Positions 1 to 12,583 are shown, counted from the stretch's first letter. The stretch is DNA of 64,000 nucleotides from Mangifera indica (GCF_011075055.1 NC_058145.1:5799228-5863227), one strand, 5' to 3'. Notes: generated from the sequence alone by a model not told the origin. Translations and numbers: made by a program.

Positions 1-1190
1 AAATTGCACGACTAGACCAAATTCGTCTAGTCGTGCCTTGCACCAAGAGACAGTCACGACTATACCAAAATTGGTCTAACTATGCACTTCTTTTGGTGCA
101 TGGCCATTCCACCTAGCACCCTTCTTGTATGACTAGAATAAGCTATGTAGAGGGGTTTTTAGACATAGTTTTCTGGGTTTTCCAGTGATAAAATATCTAA
201 AAACTCTCGTTTTCGACAAGCTAATCACCAAGATGAGGGAATATAACACACAAATCATACTCACACTGGTAGAAATCTTGAATCATGCAACCAACAAGAT
301 TCAAACGAGATTTCATGCAATGACATGAAGCCTATGGTTTTCAACCTACAAATTTTAATAAAACTCAAACAAAAAATTCATATATCATTAGTCAGTAATT
401 TAACATAGTTTACCTTATACATGATGCTCAACAAATCGTGTAATAATATGATTGCAAATCATCTTTACCAATTTCAATCTTGATTAATTTAATTACATGT
501 ATTCAGCACATAAAATTAATCATAACAATCTAGCAAGTATATTTTCATGAAAATATACTAAATGGTATCTCTATTACCACTGTAGGGTTTTCAAGGCACC
601 AATAACTGGTAGCATAGAGGAAGTAAAAATTTTAGAAACAAAGAATCCTAAAAGCCCTAACTCAGATACCCCTTTTAAAATATATAATCATGAAGATGCA
701 AAACACTCATAAGGTGTTTTAGGTTTATACTTGCATTGGTGGTTCCTCTGAATCTTCATGTGGCTTGAGATTAAATGTTATCTAACCCTTGAGAGGTGGC
801 ATCTTGGTATCCATGTAGAGCACGAACACATAAGAAGCAATCTAGGAGAAGGTTACTAAGGCTTCTTTACTAGATTGTTTGTGTTCAAAAGAAAGAATAA
901 GAGAAAACAAAAACCTGTAACTAGGGTTTCTATTGTATATGTGTTATATTTTTATTTTAATTCTAATGCACGTTTTTATATGTGTAGGTATTTGAGTGCA
1001 GCAAGGATTTCATCAAAACCTGTCACCTTCAACACACATGCACAACTAGCATGTAAACATACACAATCAACATGTTTCATAACTTGCACAAGTGGCACAT
1101 AAGTGTGTTATCTTGTAAGTTTTCAAGCCGTGTACGATTGGATAATATTTTGTCTAGTTGTGCTATGCCCTAATAATTTTGCACCAAGTT
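1..1190. other. AT-rich flank without a recognisable gene
   Basis: No convincing protein-coding frame is present; the longest frame (875-1102) has no recognisable motif. Short palindromic motifs built on GCACGACTAGAC occur near the left edge, with a weaker relative around 1121-1170. The stretch lies just outside a copia-type LTR copy and may be its distal part or another decayed LTR. I could not match it to anything else in the window. Confidence 0.4.
6..36. repeat. Perfect 12-bp inverted repeat
   Basis: The arm GCACGACTAGAC (6-17) pairs perfectly with 25-36 across a 7-base spacer. A degenerate second version lies at about 53-90 (CACGACTATACC facing GGTCTAACTATG). Such palindromes are common in plant LTRs, but no function can be read from the sequence. 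Confidence 0.7.
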
Positions 1191-1194
1191 TGAC

Positions 1195-2125
1195 TTGGTC
1201 AAAATGTTGTCTATCGGATTCTCTCATTCCCTAAACACCAAGATTATCTCCAAATAATCCTCGTCTCTAGGTTCGAATTAACCCCTATATGTATGTAACC
1301 CATAAACTATCTATCAAATTGATTGAGTCTAAATTCAAATTGAATTCAAATACAAACCAAGATAACATAATGCCCACTTGGACAACAAAGTGTCAGTAGA
1401 CATCTCTTAAGCTTTTACATTATTATAGTTACATGTAATTAAATCATTTCTTCAACCAATAACTCTTACGGCTGAGATATAGAAACGTATTTATTTCAGT
1501 AGTTCTTTAATATGAAATGATGTATATTAATGACTAATATGGATTAGGCTACAACTTTTTCCCACTATGGCTATAGGTTCATGCTGTCATTGGTGCTATT
1601 TAGTATTCTTGTGTAAGATATCTATTCTTGTACTTAAGAGTAATGAATTCTTTATAGTTACCCTAATTTATAGTGGTACATTGGATAACATCAAACCATA
1701 TCAATCTTTACATGAGACGGTCTAGCGATTTCAAGTCAATGGATCATATGCACTTGTGGTGTTCAGAGGATTTATTCCATAGACACTAGAACAAGCATCC
1801 ATATGGATATCCTTTGGTTGGGTCAATCTGATGAACACGTTATAATATACAATTATGTGTTACACCAAGTTGTCTACAATAACTTCGACACGTGAGAACT
1901 GTTGCCACTTTTGGTAGGTTGGCTTAATATTATGATAATCCCATCACTATTACACATGCTCTTATTCATTGTAATGTCAAGATTACAAACATTTATAGAA
2001 TGGCCACTTGAAGTGTACATATAATTCTCACGATTAGTTATTTAATCGCTTTGTCATAATTCTACCATTCTAAGAATATATTATTCACACGATCATATAA
2101 ATAGATAACATATGAATTAAACAAT
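1195..2125 (-). repeat. Copia-type LTR copy, truncated
   Basis: This block is collinear with 15905-16625, the LTR next to the copia RNase H remnant of element F. Shared patches include the region with CTATCAAA and GATTGAGTCTAAATTC (about 1305-1340 against 16045-16075) and the stretch with TTCTACCATTCTAA before the junction (about 2060-2080 against 16560-16580). The homology stops at about 2125, where the sequence becomes Tekay-type LTR. It is therefore a solo or truncated copia LTR abutting element A. The left limit is approximate. Confidence 0.6.
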
Positions 2126-2846
2126 TTAAACAACCCATACAAAAAGAATCAACACTTAACCATGATCTAGCAATTCTATACTATAAATTAAACAATAACC
2201 ATGCAAACTCAATTAATCACAACATCAATTATCAACAAATACATATAACTATCCTAAGCAATCAAACATCATGCACGCATTCAATTTGGAAGCTTTAGAA
2301 GCAATTTAATATAGAGAAATCACATGAAACTGTACTACTCACCTTGATAAAATGATGATAATAGTCTTCTTGTGGTTTGAACGACTCTTAAAAGCTTTTT
2401 GCCTAGCAAGATGTGACTTTAGCACTCTCTAATGCTCCATTCTCTCCTATTTGGCTGAAAGGAATTTAGAGAAATATGAATATTGCACATTTGTGACTAT
2501 TTTTATTTTTAGATTAAACAAACATACATGGCATGTACAATAGTTATGAAAAATTAAAACCAGGCTTATGGAACATATCTTTATCCTAAAATTCAAAATT
2601 TGCTAAGTAGACATGATCATATACCCTACTTACACGGGTGTCTATCTTGGCCAAATTTGACCAAATTATATGAAATGTGAAAAGAGCATTTTGCCATTTC
2701 TGCCATATCATACACGGGTGTGTAGCCCCCTATACATAGTGATGCATATGACAAATCACATAATAGTTTCTAAAGCACAATCTCATATAGAAAAAAAAAA
2801 TACTAAAGAGACCAAAAAAACCTCAAGCATACCTATGGATGTTACA
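2126..2846 (-). repeat. 3' LTR of element A, truncated
   Basis: This is collinear with 9137-9820: both contain CAATTTAAACAAC, AATCAACACTTAACCA and GCAATCAAACATCATGCAC, and both end at the minus-strand LTR start TGTAACATCCA. The distal 1.5 kb present in the 5' LTR (7570-9136) is missing and copia-type LTR sequence takes its place. Confidence 0.75.
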
Positions 2847-2860
2847 TTTCTCCCCTCTTA
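2847..2860 (-). promoter_or_regulatory. Polypurine tract of element A
   Basis: On the minus strand a purine run, AAGAGGGGAGAAA, lies directly before the LTR start TGTAACA. It is the expected plus-strand primer of reverse transcription. Element D has the equivalent run at 34142-34155. Confidence 0.7.
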
Positions 2861-3014
2861 AATGAATTTCTTCCTTGAAATTCACTTAAACAACTAGAGG
2901 AACTTCTACCTCATATCCTACTCCACCACCTAAGTGGCTTCCTCAACTAGATGATTCTTTTAAAGAACCTTAATCAAAGGAATCTATTTGTTCTTGAGCA
3001 CTTTTATTCGTTTG

Positions 3015-4203
3015 TCAAGAATCTTCAACTCTTAATACATGAGTTGGGTCACAGAGATACTTATGCAATAGTGACATGTGAAATACATTGTGCATTCTAT
3101 CCATATCGGTCGATAATGCAAGTCTATAAATGACCTTGCCCATGCATTCCAAGATCTTATATGGTCCCATGAACCTCAGTGGCAACTTACTTTTTTGCCC
3201 AAATCTTATCACATGGCAGAAGGGGCAATCTTCACAAAGACCTTGTCACCCACAGTATACTCCAAATCTCACCTTCTTTGGTTTGCATAACTTTTTTGGT
3301 GATCCTGCTCATATCTTTGATCATTTTTTTAGTCAGTTTCAACCTTAAGAATTTTGCCAATGCATCTTTTTCACCAATATCCTCCCAATATAATGGTGAT
3401 CGACACTTTCTCCTATAAAATGCCTCTTAGAGAGCCATCTAGACGGTTGTCTGATAACTATTATTATAAGCAAATTTCATTAGTTGTAACACCTTAATCC
3501 AACTTACTTCTTGGTCCAAAAAACAAGCTCTTAACATATCCTTTATCATCTGGTTCACTCTTTCAGTCTATCCATCAGTTTAAGGGTGATAAATAGTGCT
3601 AAATGCCAATCTGGTACCCATCGATCTCTATAAACTCTGTTAAAAAGCTAAGACAAATCTTAAATCTCTATCTAATACAATGGTCTTCATTAATTTGTGC
3701 AATCTCACTATCTCACTAATATATATATGACCCAACTAATCTGTGCTTGTGTCATCTTTAATAAGGATAAAATGTGCTAACTTGGTTAATCAGTCTAGTA
3801 TGACCTAAAGGACATTATATCCACCTCGAACTCTAAGTAGACTGACTATAAAATCTATAAAGATATGCACTTTCTTCCATTCAAGAATAATCAAAAGTTG
3901 TAATAATTCAGATGGCCTCTTATGTTTAATTTTAACTTGTTGACATTTCAAACATCCGACTTTAAAGTTTGCCACATCTTTTTTCATATCGATCCACCAA
4001 AAACTCTTTTTTAGGTTTTGATACATTTTCACATTGTCAGGGTGGATAGTGTAAAGAAAATTATGAGTCTTAGATAGAACCTTATGCCTCAAGCCTGATA
4101 CCTTAGGAATGCATACACGATCCATAAATCTCAACATCTCCTTGATGATATTAAAATCAGACACTATGTTCTTAGCAATCTTCTTCTTTATCTGATACAC
4201 CAC
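3015..4203 (-). pseudogene. Integrase and C-terminal domain remnant (element A)
   Basis: The fragment at 3805-4203 carries the integrase zinc-binding region, with CLKCQQVK as the CxxC half and a preceding H-rich stretch around TIHPDNVKMYQNLKKSFWW. The core domain between 3215 and 3830 is broken by many stops. The fragment 3015-3212 is the integrase C-terminus, PLRFMGPYKILECMGKV followed by FHMSLLHKYLCDPTHVL, the segment before or within the chromodomain-like tail of Tekay/Del elements. An intact integrase inserts the element cDNA into nuclear DNA. This copy cannot make one. Confidence 0.75.
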
Positions 4204-5600
4204 TCACTAACAACTGAGCCTCTCGAATCTTGTTCAACAATGTTGATTGAATCTTTAAATCAACCAACATTCCTACAACTAGCTCAATCAAGTCCTTTTC
4301 TATCTCCCTTTGTAACTTTCGACAAGTTGTGACCTATGATAACATTACTTTTCTACTTAAGGCATCTTCCACCACATTTGTTTTCCTAAGGTGGTAACCA
4401 ATGTCACAATCATAATCTTTAAACAGTTCTAACCATATCTTATGTCTCATGTTTAGCTCTCTTTGATTGAAGAAATACTTCAAACTTTTATGATCCGTGT
4501 AGATATTACATTAGATTTTATACAAATAATGCTACCAGATTTTCAAAGCAAAAACCACCAAGGCTAGCTATAAATCATGAGTAAGATATCGAGTTTCATA
4601 ATTCTTTAGTTGTCTAGAGGCATAAGCTATCATTTTCCCTTTCTACATTAGTACTACTCCTAAACCCTGATGGGAGGCATATGTGTATAAATCGTACTCT
4701 TCTGCTTTTGTAGGTAAGGCCAAAACTAGTGTTAAGGTCAATCTATTCTTTAATTCCTGAAAACTCCTTTTACGAGCATTAGACCACCTAAAAGGGGAAT
4801 TGTTTTAGGTCTATAAAATGTCTATATTGACCAGCCAAACCCAAAAAACTCCTTACCTTTTTAAGGGTCTTGGGTCTTTGTCAGTCTAACATTGTCTCGA
4901 CCTTACTCAGATCCACCAAGATACCATTAATTGATCCACATGCCCAAGAAAAATAACACGATCCAACCAACATTCATATTTCGAGAACTTTGTGTACAAC
5001 TATTTCTCATGTAGTCTCTACAACACAAATCTCAGATGTCTCTTATGCTCCTTATAAGACCTGAAGCACACTAATATATCATTGATAAATACCACAATAA
5101 ATTTATCAAGATAATCCTGAAACATTTTATTCATTAAATTTATGAAAATTGCTGGTGCATTTGTTAATCCAGAGGGTATCACCACAAATTCATAGTGTTT
5201 ATATCTTGTTTGGAAGGCTATCTTTGAAACATTTTTCTCAACTACCTTGACTTAATGATACCTTGAACTCAAATCAATCTTTCAAAATACCAAAACACCT
5301 TTTAGCTGATCAAATAAATCATCAATCTGTGGCAATGGATACTTGTTTTCAATGGTGACCTTATTCAACTCTCTATAGTAAATACATATACGCATTAACT
5401 CATCCTTCTTTTTCACAAAAAGGATCGGTGCACCCTACAATGAATGACTTGCTCATATAAATCCACTGTCTAGTAGTTCCTGTAACTATTCCTTCAATTG
5501 TTGAAGTTTAGCTAATGTCATCTTATATAAGTCCTTAAAAATAAGTGTTGTCCCTAGGGCTAACTCTATACTAAACTCTACCTCTCTTTCCAGTGCCAAT
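4204..5600 (-). pseudogene. Reverse transcriptase/RNase H remnant (element A)
   Basis: Translating the minus strand piecewise gives recognisable Ty3 RT segments: a GLTNAPAIF-like palm segment near 5150-5180 and the catalytic box near 5070-5095. The box reads FINDIL instead of FIDDIL, so the first catalytic Asp codon (5081-5083) has become Asn. RNase H and tether segments follow toward 4300. Frames are interrupted throughout. No ORF longer than 60 codons survives here. Confidence 0.7.
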
Positions 5601-5773
5601 TCAGTTAACTCATCTAGAAACACATCAAGAAACTAACTTACTGCTAAGGTGGATTGTAAATTTGGGGCGGTCTCCTTCAGCTTGCTTACTATATGAGTTA
5701 GGTATCTTGAGCACTTTTTCATTAACATTTTCGTGGCTTTTAGATTACTGATCATCGTGCTCAATACTTGACT

Positions 5774-5959
5774 TTAACCAAATGAGAATTCCTCACTATT
5801 GTCTAGTTGGAACCAAACTTTCTTCTTCTTGCAGTTTATCTCAGCTTTATAGAGGCTCAAAAAATCTATGCCCAATATTATATTAGAATCTGACATGTCA
5901 AACACTATTAAGTCCACCACCATTTCTCGAACTCTCAAGAACATTATCTCACCCAACAA
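5774..5959 (-). pseudogene. Retropepsin C-terminal remnant (element A)
   Basis: The frame contains DLIVFDMSDSNIILGIDFLS, close to the [19 protein letters not shown] segment of element D at 43428-44201. This is the C-terminal half of the Ty3 aspartic protease (the ILG flap-proximal motif). The catalytic D(S/T)G part lies upstream near 6000-6090 and is out of frame. Confidence 0.7.
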
Positions 5960-6239
5960 AATATCTAGTTACTTTAAATTTTAGCTCCATCTAGCATCTT
6001 TATACTAATGTTAGACATTTTAGTAGACTCTAACCCCTGCCTTTCCATAATCTCTCAAGCAATAAAGTTGTGAGTAGCACTAGAATCTATCAGTGTATAT
6101 AAAGAGCAAAAGTGAAAAATTAACAAACTAGTCACATTAGATAAGCTGGCCTCAACCTGAGTCTGGTCATTGCATAAACTCTAGCCTGTCCTCTTCTTCT
6201 TGCTATTTATCCTGTTAGGGTTAATGTTATTGCAGTACA

Positions 6240-7390
6240 CTCTTAGGTAAAGTGTTCTAATTATTTGCATCTGAAACTAATCCTCTGAGCAATTATATAC
6301 TGACTGATGTGTCTATAATCACATATTTGACATGTAGAGATCTCTTCCCACCTTGGTGGCTCCTCTTGTATAGGGCACTCCCCACGACTCGACCTTTCAT
6401 TCTTCTAGCATCTCTTGAAACTTTAGGATTGGAAACTCTTGTTACCTTGACTATCTTTGTTGCCTCTTGACTATTTTCTATATGGCTACCTCTAGGGTCA
6501 TATGGGTCATGACTCTAAGTTGGTAGAATAAATCTATACCTTTATCCCCTATTTCTAACCATTCTCAATCTCATAACCATTGATCGTTACACTTTGTCTA
6601 CTGCCTTAATATAGGATCTGAGAAGGTTACCTCTTATCAACACATCCTTGGCCATATCAGTTTTAAGCCTATTGGTAAAGATCTTTATCTTTTCCTTATC
6701 AGTATTGGCCATATCGGGGGTGTATTGAGCTAAGGAGTTTAACTTGGTGGAGAACATCTTGATTGTCATATCTTTCTGTCTCAATCTGAGTTAGTCTTGT
6801 GCCTTGACATATTGCATATTAACTCTCAGAAACTCTATTTCAAAGGTCTCTTTAAAGCTAGTCCATGTCATAGTATCAGTTTATTAGGTATCCCTGAAGT
6901 CTCTCCACCATACCTTGGTATCAACCCTTATCAAGTAACTAGTATATTAGATCTTTTATTGATCCAACATCTCAAATAGCTTCATGGCCTCCTCTATAAG
7001 TTCTAGCCAATCCTTAGTTGACATAAAATCTCTATTTGTCTCATGAAACTTCAAAGCCTAGTGCCTACCTTCTAGGCTATAAATAAGGTAAATTTAGCCC
7101 TTACGTCTTTTTGTTACCCTTTGTCTTTGTAAGCCCTCAGACTCCTATCAAGGTGGATGTCATATGTAGGAGGTATTGCTCAACCAATGGTAGTGTTGGC
7201 ATAGGGTGACGAACTCTTAAAGGTTTCATGATTAGCTCGGAGGACATCTTATACAATCTTTATAATATGCTTATCATCCATTCAAGGCGTTATAGCTACA
7301 CCCATATGGGTCATTGCGCTATATCTTGGCTCTCCTGTAGAGTTGGAATCTCATCAATCCTATCATTACCTATCAGTTTCCTAGATCTTC
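6240..7390 (-). pseudogene. Gag remnant (element A)
   Basis: The only frame of size is 6587-6784; its FSTKLNSLAQYTPDMANTDKEKI segment has the helical capsid pattern seen as YSTRFDVLSSFAPGM in the gag of element D (44537-45172). Zinc-knuckle sequence toward 6250-6330 is degraded. The start lies near 7390, in the position equivalent to the D gag start relative to the LTR. Many stops; non-functional. Confidence 0.6.
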
Positions 7391-7544
7391 TCATCTTGTA
7401 ATTAAGCACACAACCTTAATTATACATAATACTATTTAATTTATGGGTCATAACTCTACTTATAACATTTGGCAAATAAGAGCAGTCGGTGTCACATAAT
7501 AGACTTCAAATGATTATGCATGCATGAATCACTTTTAAGGTTCC

Positions 7545-7569
7545 TAAAATCATGCTCAAATACTATAAA
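7545..7569 (-). promoter_or_regulatory. Degenerate primer-binding site (element A)
   Basis: The sequence TTTTAAGGTTCCTAAAATC...AATACTATAAA aligns with the same segment of element D (45720-45754), where GCGTTCTGATACC is the reverse complement of an initiator tRNA-Met binding site. It fixes the inner edge of the 5' LTR at about 7570. Confidence 0.5.
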
Positions 7570-9820
7570 TGCAACACTTCTTTTTGTGCATTTATCTCTA
7601 TCTGAAATATGCTCCCCGAGAGAAGTCATTTATCATACTTTCATAGTATGCTATTACAATTATTAAATGTAATACATTGAAATTAGACCTACAATCCCAA
7701 AAGTGTACTAAATATGTAATATGATAATTCAAACACTATTTGGATAACATATATGAAACCATACAAATCAATGCAAAACAACTATTTGTCAAACCTAAGT
7801 GCATCAATACTTGTAAAAGAATTCATAAGAATACAATAAACAATTCATAAATAAAGATATCCAAGCCTCCGCCCTTATGCACTATAAAGAGTCGTACCGC
7901 TAGTCTCCCTGTCACCACCCTACTGCTCTAGAACTCTACCTGTAAAATGACATAGCAAACACATAAGGGAATTTACACTTAGTAAGTAGCAAAAGTAATA
8001 AATGAAGTAATGTTACTTCCTTCCTATGAAAAATCCATAGATGTATTCCTAGCATCCCAGATACCCATCTAGATCATCTCATCGCCTAGTGCCCTTACTT
8101 ATATAACAAGGTGTTATCTCGAATACTAACCCTTATGATGTACATCAATGTCTCAAACATCATATGAAAGCTTATAGCATCCCAAATGTCATTCTTATGT
8201 GTAATTCATAAACATGCTAACAAGACTTGTGCTATTGAGACAATACTACTTATATAGTGGGATCCCAAACCTTTTTTGTCTTCGTATAGGCATCCTAAAT
8301 GCTATAACATCCATCATCGGTATGAAATCATATAGATTAATTAACCATGTTGTTTTCACGACTACTCTACACATAATTTGATTGCTTGTAGCATTATTAT
8401 ACATTGTATCCAAATTTTCAACCTAAACACAATCTGATTGAGTACGTGTTGTCTTCCATATAGTCAAACACACCCTTATTGATTTCTATCACCAATAACC
8501 CTCGTTAGGGTTTTATCGTTGGCTTTCTTTCATCAGTGTCTTTTATAAAGGTAAGTTTGTCATTTCCATACCTCATGTATTCATGCCAAAACTTCATACA
8601 TTCTTTATCGATTTCAAGTGTTTACATTTCCAAGTTTCCTTAAATCTACAGAGGTGTGTATCCTTTAAACAAGGGCATGTATTACCAAATATACACAATA
8701 TGTGCCCTAAGCATAGGGAGTGTATCCTTGGTGCAAGGCACATGGCTATGTGTCTTATACCACAAAGGCGTGTGCCCATTCTTAATTCTAGACACTCATG
8801 TATTCATTTTGCATGATTAGAATTTCCCCAAAGACATACATGCATATGTCATTGGAATTTTAGAATTTTCAGAATTCTAAATCCAGTTTTCCTCTACTTT
8901 TTAGGCCTTATCAAACAATCAAAAACACTTTTAAGAAAACCTATTTCATAGCTAACACCTTACCATATGGTCCTATTCTACCTTATACCCATAAATTGAT
9001 AACTTAAACATCACCAACATGGCACAATACATACCTTATATTCATGTCCTATCTTATACTACCTTTCAAAAGCACATTCCATCACATTCAAACATAGGCA
9101 AAATTCCAACCTTCTATCAACCTTAACAGACCATTACAACAATTTAAACAACATATACAAAAGAGAATCAACACTTAACCAAGAGCTAGCAATTCTAAAC
9201 TATAAATTGAACAATAATTGTGCAATCTTAAATAATCCCAATATCAATTATCAACACATACATATAACAATTCTAAGCAATCAAACATCATGCACACATT
9301 CAATTTGAAAGTTTTAGAAACAATTCAAAATAGAGAAATCACATGAAATCATGCTACTTACCTTGATAAAATGATGATAATATTCTTCTCGTGATTTGAA
9401 TGACTCTCAATAACTTCTCTCTTAGCAAGACATGACTCTACAACCATTTTTATTTTCAGATTAAATATACATAAACAAGCATGTATACTAAACACACGAG
9501 CATATATACAAGTTATGAAACATTAAAACCATATCACGTGATTCCTATGAAACATATCCTTATCCCATAATTCAAAATATGTTGACTAGATATGACTGTA
9601 TACCCTACTTACATGGTATCTATGCCAAATTTGATCAAATTATATGATATGCAAAAAGACCATTTTTTCATCTCTATTACATCATACACGAATGTTTAAC
9701 CTTTTAGAAATGATCTTGCATGCCACAAAACCATATAATAGTTTCTCAAGCACAATCTCATATAGGAAAAAAAATACTAAAAAGACCAAAATAACCTCAA
9801 GCATATTTGTGGATGTTACA
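7570..9820 (-). repeat. 5' LTR of element A
   Basis: About 2.25 kb, running on the minus strand from TGTAACATCCACA (ending at 9820) to the edge at 7570. Long LTRs of 2 kb or more are usual for Tekay/Del elements. It contains repeated short GTGTGTATCC- and GTGTGCCC-like motifs around 8640-8800. Frames inside it (for example 8583-8816) have no protein signature. Confidence 0.65.
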
Positions 9821-10205
9821 AAGGGTAAGATCAAGTTGTGTCTCATGGGATAACAAGAAACTATGTAAGGCATCATGAGTTAATGGCTAGGTTTGGGTAT
9901 GAACAAATATAGTAGTGGCACAAGCATAAAACTTGCTACCGAAGCTTCTAAAGAGATGGGTATGATACTCAATGTCAAAAATTAGCTCACCAACTACTTA
10001 AAGTTAATCAAAGATGGGAACAACTTGTTGTATAAACTTTGATCGATCAATTACCTTTTTGTATGGATTGAAGTTGGATTTGAAAAGAGGTAACTCAAGT
10101 GGTAAATTGAGCAGCATAGGATGTAGCATGGTAAAACTAAATAGAGGAAGAAGTAAAGTGGTTTGATAACTAGGTCATAATGGATTTGGTAGAAGTTACT
10201 AGTAA
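9821..10205. other. Stretch without a recognisable gene
   Basis: This begins directly at the LTR edge of element A. Its lower-strand sequence probably continues copia coding sequence 3' of the gag fragment at 10206-10469 (for example around 9990-10110), but it is too decayed for a firm call. Confidence 0.4.
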
Positions 10206-10469
10206 CTAGGCAAGTGTAGTCTGATCACGTGTGACCCAAGTTATGTAGGTAGGATTAGGTATGGGAAAGGTGGATGATGGATCAACATTAGATGGGAGGG
10301 GTAAGAATTGGGTTGGTAGAGGCTTAAAACCATCCACAATTGACATAAGATGGTTGGCTTTAAGGAAAGAAATAAGAAATGTTTTCCATACCACATAATT
10401 TGTGCCATCAAATTTTTCTCCAATAGTAGGGGAGGAGACAACATGGGAAGGTGAAAGAGTAGCTAACAA
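10206..10469 (-). pseudogene. Ty1/copia gag N-terminal fragment
   Basis: The 87-residue frame contains GEKFDGTNYVVWKTFLISFLKANHLMSIVDG and ends PTYITWVTRDQTTLA. This is the DUF4219/UBN2-type N-terminus of copia gag: FDGTNYxxWK, then DG, then W-x-x-D-Q. In active elements it would be the start of the capsid protein. Only the first about 85 residues are recognisable. It has its own leader and primer-binding site just upstream on the minus strand (10470-10640). Confidence 0.75.
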
Positions 10470-10625
10470 TATGTTCAGTTATGTAGAGGAAGTTTCAGTA
10501 TTTTTTAGGGTAGGGGAAGTTGGGGTGGCCATTTGAAGTGAGTTTGGAGTTGGTTGAGGAAGGCTTTGAGTAGAGTAGAACAAGATTAATAGAAGAACTA
10601 GAATAGATAATGTCGTATGTCGTGT

Positions 10626-10638
10626 GCTCTGATGCCAA
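10626..10638 (-). promoter_or_regulatory. Primer-binding site of a copia element
   Basis: On the minus strand this reads TTGGCATCAGAGC, one change from the common initiator tRNA-Met binding site TTGGTATCAGAGC. It precedes the copia gag start by about 155 bases, so the 5' LTR edge is near 10640. Confidence 0.7.
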
Positions 10639-10640
10639 GT

Positions 10641-11892
10641 TAAAAGAACAAATAAAAAAATAAAGAAGGAAAGAATAGCCAAATAAGTTTTGTGCATTTC
10701 TCTTTTCTTGTGTGTTGTTTACAAATGATACTTCACATATTTATATACACTTTTGGGATAACATTTAATCCAGTCAAAATTTAAACTCAAAGAAATGTAA
10801 TGTTTGAACTTTAAACTTTAACTTAAATCTAATATCAAAGTTTAAATTCAAATGTAATTTAATCTAAAAAATTTAACTTAAAAATTTTAAACTCAATTGA
10901 TCTTATCGAATAGGTAGTATGGGAACTTCACTTCAAATAAAATAGTTTAAGAAGTTGATAATAGGGTTTTTTCCTCTTCATTAATGGAGAAAAAAAACTG
11001 TTTAAGAGGGATAATTTACTAATTGTACTACTTGTTTGAAGTTATAATAGTTTTTTTTTCCATTAATGGAGTTATAATTTGGTGGGAAAAATATGATTTA
11101 TGCTATCAACGGGTGAAAAAATGTGTTTGGGAAAATACAATTCACTCAATCAGATATGGGATTAACTTTTCAAGCACTTGAAGCAATTTCTAGCCAAAAC
11201 ATGACCATTAATTACCATCAAGGCACCAATGTACTACCAAAACCAACAGTTGTAAAAATTCTCTTCATGTTTAGGGTTTAATGAATTATTAGGAGTTTTC
11301 TCCAAACAAGACTAAGTAAAAACTGACAAAACAATAAGAAAAAAATATTATTTAATAATAATATTTCCATCTACTTATATTCGAATCACCAATGTTACAA
11401 CATTGACCAGATGCCATTATCAACTCAATTATAATGCTAAGATAGAAAAATTGATCAATTACTGAGATATTTCGATATTAAATATTAACAACATCACATG
11501 AAATATGCAGGTAACTAAAACATACAACCAAATTGAAGGATTAATGATGAGAATGAAAAAACCTATTTAATTTACAATAGAAATATAAGTACTCATTTTA
11601 GGTATATATTTGATATGCATCATCATATAATTAAATATAAAATAATATTTAATCATATAATAATATATATAAATATATATCTATTTATAAATATATATTC
11701 TTATAGTATTGCTTTTTAATTTATAACAATAATGTAATACTCTTGCATTAATTAAAAAGGACATTTTGTTATCATTCAATGCTACATATGTCACCCAATT
11801 ATTTTTGTAAGTATTAATTGTGCATATGTGTCCATACACAGAAATTGTATACATCTAAGAGTAAACTTGGAGGAGCACTGCATGTGTATATA
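10641..11892. other. Probable copia LTR followed by an AT-rich stretch
   Basis: The part next to 10640 should be the U5 end of a copia 5' LTR, because it lies directly outside the primer-binding site. Its outer edge could not be placed since no second copy is in the window. From about 10750 to 11890 the sequence is very AT-rich and shows no coding frame or recognised repeat. Confidence 0.4.
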
Positions 11893-12583
11893 TATATATG
11901 TATGAGTAAAATATTTGAAAGGAAGTGTTTATATATGGGAATATAAATCCTAATATTAATTCTCTACCAACTTTGTGCAACGTGTTTTCTTCAAATTCAA
12001 TAGTTACTTCTAGGTGGATAAAACTTGTCGTTTATCACTCCCTTAGAAGGCATTTTGGAAAGATAAGGACATAACAAAAGAGAAGGCAGTTTCAAAAGCC
12101 TCTTGGATGAATATTTTCTTTGCTTCCTTCTACAAAAAAAAAAAGTTCCCTCTTCTCTATTGCATATTGTAATACTCCTATAATCCTCTACTTGTGCATT
12201 GCATGACTCTATATATATATATATATATATATGCATTTATGTGTAGTTTATATATATATTTTGAATATAAAATATATATGTATGAGTAAAATATTTGAAA
12301 AGAAGTGTTTATATATGGGAATATAAATCCTAATAGTTAATTTTCTACCAACTTTGTGCAACGTGTTTTCTTCAAATTTGACAGTTACTTTTGGGTGGAT
12401 AACACTTGTCGTGTATCACTCCCCTAGAAGGTGTTTTGGAAAGATAAAGACATAAAAAAAGAGAAGGCAATTTCAAAAGCCTCTTGGATGAATATTTTCT
12501 TTGCTTCCTTTTTCAAAAAAAAAAAAGTTCCCTCTTCTCCATTACATGTTGTAATACTCACATAATCCTTTACTTGTGCAGCA
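11893..12583. repeat. Tandem duplication, two copies at 380-bp spacing
   Basis: Copy 1 (about 11893-12199) and copy 2 (about 12273-12580) share a long collinear block starting at TATGTATGAGTAAAATATTT, passing through CCAACTTTGTGCAACGTG and GCCTCTTGGATGAATATT, and ending at CTTGTGCA. They differ by scattered substitutions and are separated by a (TA)n tract. A unit length of 380 bp fits a local tandem duplication. No element ends are visible. Confidence 0.8.
12210..12232. repeat. (TA)n microsatellite
   Basis: Pure TA run of about 23 bases between the two copies of the 380-bp duplication. Confidence 0.9.

Larger units (their letters stand above)
2126..9820 (-). mobile_element. Element A: decayed Tekay/Del-like Ty3/gypsy retrotransposon
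   Basis: On the minus strand the order is 5' LTR (7570-9820), degenerate primer-binding site, gag, protease, RT/RNase H, integrase with a chromovirus-type C-terminus, polypurine tract and a truncated 3' LTR (2126-2846). The domain order and the C-terminal motif PRFMGPYKILE...FHMSLLHKY are typical of Tekay/Del chromoviruses. All frames are broken by stops and frameshifts, and the first catalytic Asp of the RT is replaced by Asn. It is clearly the older relative of element D at 31175-46280. The right LTR edge matches the conserved TGTAACA start; a target duplication cannot be tested because the left LTR end is lost. Confidence 0.8.

Noticed and set aside
8583..8816. Opposed 77- and 61-codon frames in the element A LTR
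   Set aside because: Both lie in LTR sequence with short repeated GTGTGCC-type motifs and have no known domain.
9644..9853. Opposed frames across the right edge of the element A LTR (9644-9853, 9682-9876)
   Set aside because: They cross the LTR boundary and have no homologue in the other LTR; chance frames.
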